From the NCBI GenBank assembly GCA_903854195.1, contig CAINVO010000017.1, positions 1-35,298 of the forward strand: a DNA stretch of 35,298 bases, in the 5' to 3' direction. The DNA is from an uncultured bacterium (GTDB lineage Bacteria > Patescibacteriota > Minisyncoccia > Phycocordibacterales > CAINVO01). The first letter of the stretch is position 1, and each line of letters opens with the position of its first letter. The translations under genes and the position numbers were made by a program. Under the pieces are notes generated by a model. The model was given only the letters and a program-made list of their open reading frames with translations, did not search any database and was not told where the DNA came from. This document shows positions 1 to 8,500 of the stretch, piece after piece.

Positions 1-159
1 ATCTGCTTTAGATATTCCCCATACTGTGACTGATACAATGACTACTGCAACTAAGACTCTCAGTGTTTCGCTGAAGAAACTTCTTTTTTTGAAGACTACC
101 TTCTCTACTAGTATTACTTTAGGTTGTTCTTTTTTTCTTAAGTCTAGTAAGTTTTTCAT
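1..159 (-). CDS. N-terminus of an unidentified membrane protein (runs off left edge)
   Basis: An open frame on the minus strand starts at ATG 159 and is still open at base 1, giving 53 residues. It is missing from the ORF track because it has no stop in the window. It begins with a charged cytoplasmic stretch (MKNLLDLRKKEQPK) and then has one hydrophobic segment (VLVAVVIVSVTVW), which reads as a signal anchor with the rest outside the cell. An extended -10 box lies about 30 bases upstream, which supports a real gene starting here. The family cannot be told from 53 residues; a membrane-anchored extracytoplasmic enzyme is a guess. The plus-strand ORF 26..235 is its shadow. Confidence 0.6.
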   Translation of the reverse strand, partial: MKNLLDLRKKEQPKVILVEKVVFKKRSFFSETLRVLVAVVIVSVTVWGISKAD

Positions 160-188
160 GGGTAGATTAAAAAGCAATTTATACATGT

Positions 189-197
189 ATTATAACA
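189..197 (-). promoter_or_regulatory. Extended -10 promoter for the left-edge gene
   Basis: On the minus strand the motif TGTTATAAT (TGn plus a consensus TATAAT) sits about 30 bases before the ATG at 159. No convincing -35 box is seen, as is usual for extended -10 promoters. Predicted transcription start is near 182, leaving a leader of about 22 bases. The rest of 198-311 is AT-rich with no gene. Confidence 0.5.
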
Positions 198-311
198 TTT
201 GGACAGGTTTTTTAAAAATCAAAACCCTTGAATAATCGTAAAAATTGTCCACAGAAAAATACTTGGTAAATTTTTTACTTTTTTTAAAAAAATTTAACTT
301 ACAGCGAAAAA

Positions 312-872
312 CTAAATCGTTCTATATACAAAATACGACAAGCAGGCTAGAAGTATTGCGGCCCACAAAAAGATTTTTATAGTTATCAAAAGCCAATGAA
401 AAGGATGAAAAATAAAAATTATAGCAAGAATAACCGCGAGGGATTGTAAAACCATTTTAAGCTTACCTTCCCATTGAGATGGCACAATAACACCATTTTT
501 TTTGTTTCTGTACCATGCCTCTATCATTATTCCAAGTTCTAACACTAAAACGATAATAGGTATTGGCCACCCGATAATCCTTGGTAAAACAATTAAAGCA
601 GTGCCGGTAATTAAAATTTTATCTGCAAGTGGATCATATAAAGTTCCCCAATCTGTGATTTGCGCGCGAGTCCTTGCGAGCGCGCCATCCACAGCGTCAC
701 TAAAAGTCGCAATTATAAGCAAAATTACACCAACTAATAAAAACTTTTCATACAAACAAAAGAAGACAACTGGAGTTAAGATAAAACGTACCCAGGTAAT
801 TTGATTTGGTGTTATCCATTTTGGAAACACTCTTAATAAGGTTGAGGATATAGCTTGATCAACGATTTTCAT
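312..872 (-). CDS. pgsA: CDP-alcohol phosphatidyltransferase (PgsA-like)
   Basis: Integral membrane enzyme of phospholipid synthesis; the likely reaction joins CDP-diacylglycerol and glycerol-3-phosphate to give phosphatidylglycerophosphate. The family signature D-x2-DG-x2-AR-x8-G-x3-D-x3-D is complete: DAVDGALAR at residues 59-67, then G76, D80 and D84. These acidic residues bind the metal and the CDP group. The length of 186 aa is normal and several hydrophobic segments surround the motif. It follows htpX by 11 bases on the same strand and is probably cotranscribed. The ATG at 872 has a weak purine-rich AGGAA just before it. The exact alcohol acceptor is inferred from family similarity only. 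Confidence 0.85.
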   Translation of the reverse strand: MKIVDQAISSTLLRVFPKWITPNQITWVRFILTPVVFFCLYEKFLLVGVILLIIATFSDAVDGALARTRAQITDWGTLYDPLADKILITGTALIVLPRIIGWPIPIIVLVLELGIMIEAWYRNKKNGVIVPSQWEGKLKMVLQSLAVILAIIFIFHPFHWLLITIKIFLWAAILLACLSYFVYRTI

Positions 873-883
873 TTCCTACTATA

Positions 884-1828
884 TTACCCCTGATTTCTAA
901 GAGCAGCAATACGCTCTTCTGTTGGAGGATGTGTATTAAATAGATTTGAAATTTTGGATCCAAAACCTTTTCGAGTATCAGTTTTTTCTCCACCCACAGA
1001 CGAGTCACCCCCGAATGGATTACTAATATACAAATGCGCAGTAGCGTTACTTGCACGACGAAGAGGTATCTCTGATCCGACAACAGATATTTTTTCAAGA
1101 GCAGAAGCAAGACCTTCTGGATATCTTGTAAGAAGTGCTCCACTCGCATCAGCAAGGAATTCACGTTTACGTGAAATAGCGAGCTGTATTAATGTTGCAA
1201 AAATTGGGGACAATACAATAAAAATGATGCCGATAATTGCCAAAGGATTTCCATCCCGACTTTCCCTACTCCTTCCACCACCAAACATTGAACTCCTAAT
1301 AAAAATATCCGCAGCGAGAGAAATAAAACCAACCAAAACAACAACCACTGTCGATAATAAAATATCTCTATTGCCAATATGTGACAACTCATGTGCAAGA
1401 ACACCCTCGAGCTCTGTTTTATTTAGGATCGCAAGTAACCCTGTAGTAACAGCCACTGCTGCGTGTTCTTTATTTCTTCCTGTAGCAAAGGCATTTGGGG
1501 ACTGATCGTTAATAATATAAATTGCTGGAGTTGGAAGCCCTGCAGTGATGGCAAGATTTTCCACAATTCTTTTTAACTCTAAGTGATCTGGATTATGTTC
1601 TGGGTCTATTGCAATCGCCCCGCTGCTAACTAAAGCTATTTTATCTGCATACCAATAACTAGTAACGTTCATTACCAGACTAAAAATAATAGCGAAAAAT
1701 AAAATACCAGGATTATTATAGTAATAACTAGCAAAAAACCCAACCGCAATAACCACAGCGAAGAAAACTGCCATGAGTAGCCAAGTCCTCCAAACATTCT
1801 TAGATTGTTGAGTATAAAGTGTTGCCAT
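884..1828 (-). CDS. htpX: HtpX-type membrane zinc metalloprotease
   Basis: M48-family protease that degrades misfolded membrane proteins. The zinc site HELSH is at residues 146-150 and the downstream glutamate ligand lies in SRKREFLADAS. Two hydrophobic segments near the N-terminus (LLMAVFFAVVIAVGF and ILFFAIIFSLVM) precede the catalytic domain, and more lie between the two zinc-ligand motifs. The C-terminal NTHPPTEERIAAL is typical of HtpX. At 314 aa it is close to the usual length. LemA lies just upstream on the same strand, and the LemA-HtpX pair is a common gene neighbourhood. The 183-aa plus-strand ORF 954..1505 is antisense to it and is a shadow. Confidence 0.93.
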   Translation of the reverse strand: MATLYTQQSKNVWRTWLLMAVFFAVVIAVGFFASYYYNNPGILFFAIIFSLVMNVTSYWYADKIALVSSGAIAIDPEHNPDHLELKRIVENLAITAGLPTPAIYIINDQSPNAFATGRNKEHAAVAVTTGLLAILNKTELEGVLAHELSHIGNRDILLSTVVVVLVGFISLAADIFIRSSMFGGGRSRESRDGNPLAIIGIIFIVLSPIFATLIQLAISRKREFLADASGALLTRYPEGLASALEKISVVGSEIPLRRASNATAHLYISNPFGGDSSVGGEKTDTRKGFGSKISNLFNTHPPTEERIAALRNQG

Positions 1829-1888
1829 TACAAAAATAGATTAATAGAAACTATAAATTACTTCTTGTTTTTTTAAACTAAGAGTTTA

Positions 1889-2485
1889 TTAAAACTTTAC
1901 TTCTACTGCATTTTTTGCAGCAGCGTCTTCCTCTGTCAAACCAAACATTTCCATTTTTGAAAAATGAAAACTACTTGCAACAATATTTGATGGGAATGAT
2001 TCTGTTGAAATATTTAAATCTCGAACTGTACCATTGTAGAAACGACGAGCTGCTTGTATTTTATTTTCTGTATCTGAAAGTTCTCTCTGTAGATCTAAAA
2101 AGTTTGTATTAGCTTTTAGATCTGGGTAAGCTTCAGCAATTGCAAACAATGACTTTAGAGTTCCAGACAGAGCTTCTTCGGCCTGAGCTTTTTGTGCAAG
2201 GCCTCCTGTAGATGCGGAAGCTCCGGCACCAGCAATAGCAGGAGCTTGCATAGCAGCAGATCGGGCAGCAGATACTTTTTCAAATGCCTCACTTTCATGG
2301 GTAGCATATCCCTTTACTGTATTTACTAGATTTGGAATCAAATCATAACGACGTTTAAGTTGTACATCTATATCTGCCAAAGCCTCTTTAGCCTGGTTTG
2401 TAAGACGAACAAGGCCGTTAAAAGCAATAACCAACCATAGAACCAAAAGCACCACCACTACTAATACAATTATAGAAATTGACAT
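1889..2485 (-). CDS. lemA: LemA family protein
   Basis: LemA proteins are single-helix membrane proteins of unclear role, often next to a membrane protease. Residues 5-25 form one long transmembrane helix (IIVLVVVVLLVLWLVIAF). It is followed by the typical cytoplasmic helical-bundle sequence: LTNQAKEALADIDVQLKRRYDLIPNL, the FEKVSAARSAAM region, an Ala/Gly-rich linker, and ARRFYNGTVRDLN near the C-terminus. The length of 198 aa matches the family. htpX begins 60 bases downstream, so a role alongside that protease is likely but inferred. The start at 2485 has a TAATAT box 7 bases upstream, fitting the leaderless layout seen elsewhere here. Confidence 0.92.
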   Translation of the reverse strand: MSISIIVLVVVVLLVLWLVIAFNGLVRLTNQAKEALADIDVQLKRRYDLIPNLVNTVKGYATHESEAFEKVSAARSAAMQAPAIAGAGASASTGGLAQKAQAEEALSGTLKSLFAIAEAYPDLKANTNFLDLQRELSDTENKIQAARRFYNGTVRDLNISTESFPSNIVASSFHFSKMEMFGLTEEDAAAKNAVEVKF

Positions 2486-2559
2486 GTTTTTTATATTAAA
2501 TAATTAAATAAATTCACTAAAGTGACCCCAAGGTCAAACGTTTGATAACAATGAGACTA

Positions 2560-2892
2560 TTATATACCCTGACTAGTCGAAGTCGAGGAAGTTCCAACTG
2601 ACTCAGATCCACGCTGAGGTATACTGCCCGTCGAAGATGAACTAGACAAGACAGGAACAATTTCAGCTGTGCCCGTCTGCCCTGATCCATTTATATATCT
2701 CAACCTAGGACCAGATGAGTCCTGTCCATCGTCAGTTGATGTGGATTGTAATAATATGTCTTTGTCTAATGGTGTATACCTTGGTTCCCCTATTTTTATT
2801 ACAGAAATGACCAGACCCACAACCACGATAAAAATGGCGACTATAGAAATAATGGCTAAATAAAACTTACTTTTAAATATTTTATTGAACAT
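2560..2892 (-). CDS. Small single-helix extracytoplasmic protein, unknown function
   Basis: This 110-aa protein is not recognised. It has a short basic N-terminus (MFNKIFKSKFY), one transmembrane helix (LAIISIVAIFIVVVGLVISVI), and then a Ser/Thr/Gly-rich tail of about 75 residues that would lie outside the cell. The tail has no cysteine. The ORF track starts at 2919, but that ATG lies inside an extended -10 box on the minus strand (TGGTATGAT, 2915-2923), so I choose the next ATG at 2892. It is divergent from secG. A surface-exposed spacer or anchor protein is possible but unproven. Confidence 0.65.
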   Translation of the reverse strand: MFNKIFKSKFYLAIISIVAIFIVVVGLVISVIKIGEPRYTPLDKDILLQSTSTDDGQDSSGPRLRYINGSGQTGTAEIVPVLSSSSSTGSIPQRGSESVGTSSTSTSQGI

Positions 2893-2947
2893 ATATTTTG
2901 ATTTATTGTTGTAAATCATACCATTAAACCTAGGCTTTTTGAACTGT

Positions 2948-2975
2948 TTGCATTATCTAAGGTTTATGCTATATT
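2948..2975 (+). promoter_or_regulatory. Promoter of secG, very close to the start codon
   Basis: TTGCAT (2948-2953), a 16-base spacer and an extended -10 TGCTATATT (ending 2975) lie directly upstream of secG. The -10 ends only 10 bases before the ATG at 2986, so the mRNA should have almost no leader. This argues against the TTG start at 2974 given in the ORF track, because that codon lies inside the -10. Confidence 0.55.
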
Positions 2976-2985
2976 GGTGGAATTG

Positions 2986-3216
2986 ATGCAAACATTAGTC
3001 TCCGTATTACCTTACATACAGATTGTATTGGCCGTCATTCTAATCGTGGCTATACTTATCCAACATTCAGACGCTAGCACTGGCGCCGCTTTTGGAGGTG
3101 GTGACGCAGCTTCCCTACATCGCACACGACGAGGACCTGAACTATTCATATTTATCTTTACGATCGTTATTGCTGTACTCTTTATTGCATCATCAATTTT
3201 TGCACTTATTGCATAA
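2986..3216 (+). CDS. secG: Preprotein translocase subunit SecG
   Basis: Small accessory subunit of the SecYEG channel. The 76-aa product has the SecG plan: helix 1 (LPYIQIVLAVILIVAILIQ), a polar Gly-rich loop (GAAFGGGDAASLHRTRRG), and helix 2 (LFIFIFTIVIAVLFIASSIFAL). The loop holds the conserved Gly/Ala-rich motif and a basic RTRRG run. The ORF track begins at TTG 2974; ATG 2986 is preferred because the promoter overlaps the earlier codon. The peptide-binding protein starts 70 bases downstream on the same strand. Confidence 0.9.
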   Translation: MQTLVSVLPYIQIVLAVILIVAILIQHSDASTGAAFGGGDAASLHRTRRGPELFIFIFTIVIAVLFIASSIFALIA

Positions 3217-3286
3217 ATCGTTAATCCATCATTATTTTAAAAAATAAAAATTTTCGTTTGAAAATTTTCTGTTAAATAATCTTAAA

Positions 3287-5023
3287 ATGAATCAAAAAAT
3301 ATCCAAAGCGATTGCTTCGTTTTCGCTGACTGAGAAATTTCTTTTCAGTATCTTCGCAATTCTCATTGTAGGTAGCACCCTGCTTATTCTTTGGAATATC
3401 AACAATCAGTTCATGGTAACCGTGCCAGTGAGAGGTGGAACTATCCAGGAAGGTATTATTGGTTATCCAAGACTTATCAATCCACTACTTTCATATACAG
3501 ATGCAGGAAACGACATGACTACCCTTATTTATTCTGGATTAATGAAGGCCACACCTGATGGTAATCTCGTACCAGATCTTGCTTCTTCATACAATATTTC
3601 AAACGACGGTCTAACTTATGATTTTACTTTAAAAGACAATCTTACTTTTCAAGATGGGACACCTCTTACAACCGACGATATAGAATTTACAGTGCAAAAG
3701 GCACTTGACCCTGTTTTAAAAAGTCCAAAGGCAGCCAACTGGGAAGGTGTAACAATTAAAAAAATAAATTCAAAAGAGATTCAATTTATATTATCAAAAC
3801 CCTATTCTCCATTTCTTGAAAATACAACTTTAGGTATTTTACCTAAGCATTTATGGAAAAATATTGACAGTGATTTATGGAGCTTAAGTTCTTACAATCA
3901 AGAACCTATTGGATCAGGACCTTACTATATAAAGGATGTTAAAAGGGACCAAAATGGTTTGTACGAATATTATCACCTTACCCCATTTTCACATTATGCA
4001 CTTGGAGAGCCATATGTTGGAAACATCATTATTCGTTTTTATACAAATGAACAAGACTTGATCAATGCGTACGACAGTGGAGAAATAAACACCATGGGTG
4101 GAATATCATCAACCAACGCTTCCATTTTAAAAAATAAAGGGGCAGACATAGTTACAACACCTTTGCCACGTACTTTTGGAATATTTTTTAATCAAAGCCA
4201 ATCTCATGTACTTTTAAATAAAGAAGTTCGTCAGGCATTGAACATGTCGATCAACAGACAAGACATAGTCAATGATGTACTAAACGGATACGGCATCGTC
4301 GAAACAGGAGCACTTCCTTCAAGTATTTCTGGTTCAACATTAGACTCATCTACATCATCAGGGGCAGTAAGTTCATCAGAAACACAAGATCAACTTATAT
4401 CAGATGCTCGCGCTCTTTTAATAAAAAATGGTTGGGCACCAGATACAAACGGGATCATGGAAAAAACAACAAAAACTGGAAAGACATCTTCCACTCAAAT
4501 ATTGCAGTTTTCTATCTCAACATCTGACTCCCCAGATCTAAAACACACAGCAGAGCTAGTGCAGAGTATTTGGAAAAAAGTTGGAGCAGATGTAACCGTA
4601 AAAGTTTTTGAGTTAAGTGACCTAAACCAAAGTGTAATTCGTACAAGAAATTACGACTCCCTACTTTTCGGTACGGTAGTAGGACGTGACTTGGATCTAT
4701 TTGGTTTTTGGCACTCATCACAAAGAAATGATCCTGGCCTAAACATTGCGATGTATGCAAACATTAAGGCAGACAAACTTCTCGAAGACGCAAGAAGTAC
4801 ATCGGATATGAGTCAAAGACTTAATGACTACAACTTGTTTGAGAAAGAAATCGACAATGACATTCCCGCAGTGTTTCTATATTCCCCTGATTACATTTAT
4901 GTAAAACCAAAACCCTTAGAGGGAATAGTTTTGGGAAATATAACGGTCCCAGCTGAACGATTCCTAAATGTTCAGTCATGGTACAAAGAAACCGAGAGAG
5001 TTTGGACCATATTCGCAAAGTAA
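3287..5023 (+). CDS. Membrane-anchored oligopeptide-binding protein (SBP family 5)
   Basis: Resembles the extracytoplasmic solute-binding proteins of peptide/nickel ABC transporters (SBP_bac_5). After a 20-residue cytoplasmic start it has one uncleaved-looking helix (FSIFAILIVGSTLLILWNI). The binding domain then opens with GGTIQEGIIGYPRLINPLL and contains LIYSGLMKATPDGNLVPDLASSY and LTYDFTLKDNLTFQDGTPLTTDDIEFT, all typical. There is no lipobox cysteine, so anchoring is by the N-terminal helix. At 578 aa it is of usual length. No permease or ATPase genes lie beside it, so partner subunits must be elsewhere or absent. Confidence 0.88.
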   Translation: MNQKISKAIASFSLTEKFLFSIFAILIVGSTLLILWNINNQFMVTVPVRGGTIQEGIIGYPRLINPLLSYTDAGNDMTTLIYSGLMKATPDGNLVPDLASSYNISNDGLTYDFTLKDNLTFQDGTPLTTDDIEFTVQKALDPVLKSPKAANWEGVTIKKINSKEIQFILSKPYSPFLENTTLGILPKHLWKNIDSDLWSLSSYNQEPIGSGPYYIKDVKRDQNGLYEYYHLTPFSHYALGEPYVGNIIIRFYTNEQDLINAYDSGEINTMGGISSTNASILKNKGADIVTTPLPRTFGIFFNQSQSHVLLNKEVRQALNMSINRQDIVNDVLNGYGIVETGALPSSISGSTLDSSTSSGAVSSSETQDQLISDARALLIKNGWAPDTNGIMEKTTKTGKTSSTQILQFSISTSDSPDLKHTAELVQSIWKKVGADVTVKVFELSDLNQSVIRTRNYDSLLFGTVVGRDLDLFGFWHSSQRNDPGLNIAMYANIKADKLLEDARSTSDMSQRLNDYNLFEKEIDNDIPAVFLYSPDYIYVKPKPLEGIVLGNITVPAERFLNVQSWYKETERVWTIFAK

Positions 5024-5081
5024 AAAACAAAATAAATATTTAAAAATTAAAAAAATAATTAGCAAAAAATAAATTAAAAAA

Positions 5082-7232
5082 ATGAACAGCAACACAAACA
5101 ACAGTACTGGCGGAACAGCAGAAGGAGGAAGACCAGCAACACAAACTGGCACACCACATTCAGTGGCTGCACGACCTCGTAGAACATACCACGGAGCCCT
5201 ACCTACAAGATCTGGAGGCAGAAGCCAATCATCACCTTCAGCTTCCAGCAGACCTTTAAATCAACAGTCACATCCTACGCAGAATACAACTTCACCAACA
5301 CAATCAACTGGATCAGTTCAAACTGCACCACATAATTCAAACCAAAATGTAGGACCATCGACAGACGGAAGATCAAAACTACATGCACGTAAAGAAAAAA
5401 TGCCTCGCAGAAACTTTGGAGGTGGAAATAGATCTGGTGGATCAGCAGGATCACGCGGAGGCCAACATGGCGGAAATGGTATGGGTGGAAATGATAAGAA
5501 AGAAAATATCGCTATCCCCCCACTAGCTCCAGGAAATATTCGCATTATTCCACTTGGAGGAGTAGAAGAGATCGGTATGAACATGACAGTAGTTGAAATT
5601 GGTGAAGAAATAATTGTCATCGATGCTGGATTTAAATTTAAGGACACAAACACACCGGGTATTGATTATATTTTACCAAACACAAAATATCTTGAGGAAA
5701 GAAAGCACAAAGTAAAAGGTATAATTATCACTCACGGACACTTGGACCACATCGGCGCTTTACCATTTATTATGGATCGTATTGGTAACCCGCCTCTTTA
5801 CACAAGAAATCTCACTGCCTTGATGCTTAAAAAACGTCAGTCAGAATTTCCTCATCTTCCACCTGTAGATTACAAAATTGTAGAAAATAATGATCAGCTA
5901 AAAATTGGTGAAATTTCTGTACAGTTCTTTGGAGTAACTCACAGTATTCCTGATTCAATGGGTGTTATTATCAAAACTCCATATGGTCTCATTGTAAATC
6001 CTGGAGACTTTAAACTTGACCATACAGATGGAAAAGTTTCAGCAGAAGAGGAAAAGTCATACTCAGTATTCAACAATCAGAAAGTTCTTCTATTTTTGGG
6101 TGAATCAACAAACATCGAAAACCCAGGATTTTCTACACCAGAACATACCGTACAAGAAAACCTAGAAGAGATTGTGAGAAATATCAACGGCCGACTCATC
6201 ATGGCCATGTTCGCTTCACATATTCACAGAATTGCTCATATTGTAAGAGTTTGTGAAAAATATGGAAAAAAACTTGTTATCGAAGGACGCAGTATGAAAA
6301 ACAACATTGACATCACTATTGCTGCCGGTCTTTTGACTGTAGGAAAAAATGTCATCATCAATCCTCAGGACATCGAAAACTATCCACCAGAAAAAGTTAT
6401 TGTACTTTCTACAGGTGCTCAAGGAGAAGAATTTGCTTTCCTTAGTAGACTTGTAAATGGTCAGTATAAAAATTTCAAACTAAACGAAAAGGACACTGTT
6501 CTTCTTTCATCTTCAATCGTTCCTGGAAACGAAAATGCCGTACAAAAATTAAAAGATGGTATTGCTCGTACCGGTGCTCGAATTATGCACTACCGAACAT
6601 CTGATGTTTATATTCACTCAACTGGTCACGGAAACAGAGGTGAAATTGAATGGCTACACAGAAAGCTCAATGCAAAGTTTTTTGTGCCACTTCATGGACA
6701 TCATTACATGCTTAGACTTCACTGTGAACTCGCTGAGCAGCTCGGCATGCCTAAGGATCATATAGTTCTACCAGATGACGGTAGTGTAATTGAAATACAG
6801 GACAATGGAGAAAAACTTGTTCGTTTGCCAATGAAAGCTCCAAACAACACAGTGATGGTTGACGGATTCACTATCGGAGATATTCAAGATGTAGTTATTC
6901 GTGACCGACAAATTCTTTCTCAGGACGGGATCTTTGTTATCATCGCCCTAGTAAACGCACAGACGGGCAAACTGAAGAAGTCTCCGGACATCATTTCTAG
7001 AGGATCAGTATACCTACGTGAATCACAAGAACTTTTGCGTCACGCGCGTTTTCTAATCAAAAAAACAATCGAAGACAACACAGGTGGTGGCCCACGAGGA
7101 ACAACATCTCCACAATCAAATCAAATCAATTTTGATTATGTAAAGGATGCTGTATCAGATGCAGTTACAAAATATCTTTTCCAAGAAACAGCAAAACGTC
7201 CGATCGTTATCCCTGTGATTCTTGCAATCTAA
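5082..7232 (+). CDS. rnj: Ribonuclease J with long disordered N-terminal extension
   Basis: Metallo-beta-lactamase/beta-CASP ribonuclease for mRNA turnover and rRNA processing. The zinc motif HGHLDH begins at residue 218; GVTHSIPDSMG, NPGDFKLDHT, the GESTNIENPGFS region, and beta-CASP motifs such as FASHIHRI and STGAQGEE follow in order. HSTGHG and PLHGHHYMLR carry the later metal and RNA contacts. The first ~145 residues are extra compared with Bacillus RNase J and are low-complexity: Gly, Ser, Asn, Gln, Pro and Arg, including RNFGGGNRSGGSAGSRGGQHGG, which resembles RGG-type RNA-binding tails. The C-terminal domain is present. It stands between the binding protein and an MFS gene on the same strand. 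Confidence 0.95.
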   Translation: MNSNTNNSTGGTAEGGRPATQTGTPHSVAARPRRTYHGALPTRSGGRSQSSPSASSRPLNQQSHPTQNTTSPTQSTGSVQTAPHNSNQNVGPSTDGRSKLHARKEKMPRRNFGGGNRSGGSAGSRGGQHGGNGMGGNDKKENIAIPPLAPGNIRIIPLGGVEEIGMNMTVVEIGEEIIVIDAGFKFKDTNTPGIDYILPNTKYLEERKHKVKGIIITHGHLDHIGALPFIMDRIGNPPLYTRNLTALMLKKRQSEFPHLPPVDYKIVENNDQLKIGEISVQFFGVTHSIPDSMGVIIKTPYGLIVNPGDFKLDHTDGKVSAEEEKSYSVFNNQKVLLFLGESTNIENPGFSTPEHTVQENLEEIVRNINGRLIMAMFASHIHRIAHIVRVCEKYGKKLVIEGRSMKNNIDITIAAGLLTVGKNVIINPQDIENYPPEKVIVLSTGAQGEEFAFLSRLVNGQYKNFKLNEKDTVLLSSSIVPGNENAVQKLKDGIARTGARIMHYRTSDVYIHSTGHGNRGEIEWLHRKLNAKFFVPLHGHHYMLRLHCELAEQLGMPKDHIVLPDDGSVIEIQDNGEKLVRLPMKAPNNTVMVDGFTIGDIQDVVIRDRQILSQDGIFVIIALVNAQTGKLKKSPDIISRGSVYLRESQELLRHARFLIKKTIEDNTGGGPRGTTSPQSNQINFDYVKDAVSDAVTKYLFQETAKRPIVIPVILAI

Positions 7233-7250
7233 ATATCTCAACTGTTAGTG

Positions 7251-7256
7251 TATAAT
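7251..7256 (+). promoter_or_regulatory. -10 box of the MFS gene
   Basis: A perfect TATAAT ends 7 bases before the ATG at 7264. Transcription would start at or within a base or two of the start codon. No good -35 is visible at 16-18 bases. Confidence 0.45.
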
Positions 7257-7263
7257 ATTGTGA

Positions 7264-8463
7264 ATGGATAAAATGCTACAACAAATAAAAAGCATTCGCA
7301 TTTTTACTGAAATATATATTGCTGTCTTATTACTCTCCTTTCACGACTTATTCATTTACTTCATAAATTCAACATATCTCTCAAGTTATGTTGGTGAAAA
7401 AACCGTTGGACTTATATACACAATAGGCTCTATTTTCACTATTTATGTATTTTTAAATGCCTCAAAAATACTCAATAGATTTGGAAATTTCAAAACAACA
7501 ATCATTTCAACTCTAGTTGAAATGATTGCCTTACTTGGGATAGGCTTTGCTCCATTCATCACATCACACGCAGGCCTAGCAATGGCAATAATTATACTTT
7601 GCTTCATAATGCACAGTGTTTCATCATCTCTTCTTTATCTTAATCTAGACATCTTTATTGAAAAATTTTCAAACGATGCACAAACAGGTAGCATTCGAGG
7701 TATCTATTTATTGATGACAAATATTCCACCAATAATAACACCAGTTATTACGGGGATTATCTTAATCAAACCTGATTACTGGAAAGTATATTCTATAGCT
7801 GCTTTATTTCTTGTACCTTTTGCAATAATGATAATTTCATCATTAAAAGATTTTAAAGATCCAACATACAGTGAATCAAAAATAACTGACACGGCACGTA
7901 AATTTTGGGCAAACCTAGATTTACGAAATATATTTATAGATACTTTTTTGCTTAACTTTTTTTATGCATGGATGGTTATCTACACGCCCATTTATCTACA
8001 TACACACATAGGATTTAGCCTTGTAGAAATAGGTGCGATGTTTAGCATTGTACTTTTACCATTTATTATTTTTCAATTACCCCTTGGAGCTTTAGCAGAT
8101 AAAAAAATTGGCGAGAAAGAAATTTTAATTGCTGGATTTTTAATCATGGCCTTCTCTACAATCATAATCCCCAACCTTCAGTCTGCTGACTTTTTCCTTT
8201 GGACTCTTGTTTTGTTTATTACTCGTATTGGAGCAAGTTTTGTGGAAGTGTCATGCGAGACTTATTTTTTTAAAAAAGTTGATGCGAGTGAAGCGAACCA
8301 TATTAGTTTCTTTAGACTAACAAAGTCACTACCCTATTTAATTGGGCCAGTTTTTGTAACAATAATATTACTTTTCTCGGACATGAGATATAGCTTTCTT
8401 GTTCTCGGTGGAATAATGCTTGTAGGTGTTCGCTACGCTTTTATGATAAACGACACTAGATAA
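7264..8463 (+). CDS. Major facilitator superfamily transporter
   Basis: A 399-aa polytopic protein with about 12 hydrophobic segments in two halves, joined by a cytoplasmic loop around residues 195-220 (SLKDFKDPTYSESKITDTARKFW). LGALADKKIGEKE in the second half matches the MFS loop 2-3/8-9 type motif (G-x3-D-x4-G). The start ATG at 7264 has a perfect TATAAT (7251-7256) seven bases upstream, so it probably has its own leaderless transcript. The substrate cannot be told. It ends 37 bases before the convergent end of the diadenylate cyclase gene. Confidence 0.82.
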   Translation: MDKMLQQIKSIRIFTEIYIAVLLLSFHDLFIYFINSTYLSSYVGEKTVGLIYTIGSIFTIYVFLNASKILNRFGNFKTTIISTLVEMIALLGIGFAPFITSHAGLAMAIIILCFIMHSVSSSLLYLNLDIFIEKFSNDAQTGSIRGIYLLMTNIPPIITPVITGIILIKPDYWKVYSIAALFLVPFAIMIISSLKDFKDPTYSESKITDTARKFWANLDLRNIFIDTFLLNFFYAWMVIYTPIYLHTHIGFSLVEIGAMFSIVLLPFIIFQLPLGALADKKIGEKEILIAGFLIMAFSTIIIPNLQSADFFLWTLVLFITRIGASFVEVSCETYFFKKVDASEANHISFFRLTKSLPYLIGPVFVTIILLFSDMRYSFLVLGGIMLVGVRYAFMINDTR

Positions 8464-8500
8464 AGGCTCAGACAGCCTCCACAGGAGGATGACAGCGATC
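8464..8500. other. Convergent intergenic spacer with a weak hairpin
   Basis: The 37 bases between two converging genes contain CCTCC-ACA-GGAGG, a 5-bp stem with a 3-base loop. No U-run follows directly on either strand. It may help end transcription, but this is weak. Confidence 0.25.

Noticed and set aside
26-235. 69-aa plus-strand ORF at the left end
   Set aside because: It is antisense to a minus-strand frame open to the window edge that has a plausible start, signal anchor and promoter; the plus-strand peptide has no recognisable feature.
954-1505. 183-aa plus-strand ORF opposite htpX
   Set aside because: It lies wholly antisense to a clear HtpX and has no motif; a codon-usage shadow.
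5318-5653. 111-aa minus-strand ORF opposite the RNase J extension
   Set aside because: Its Pro/Phe-rich sequence is the complement of the Gly/Asn-rich codons of RNase J.
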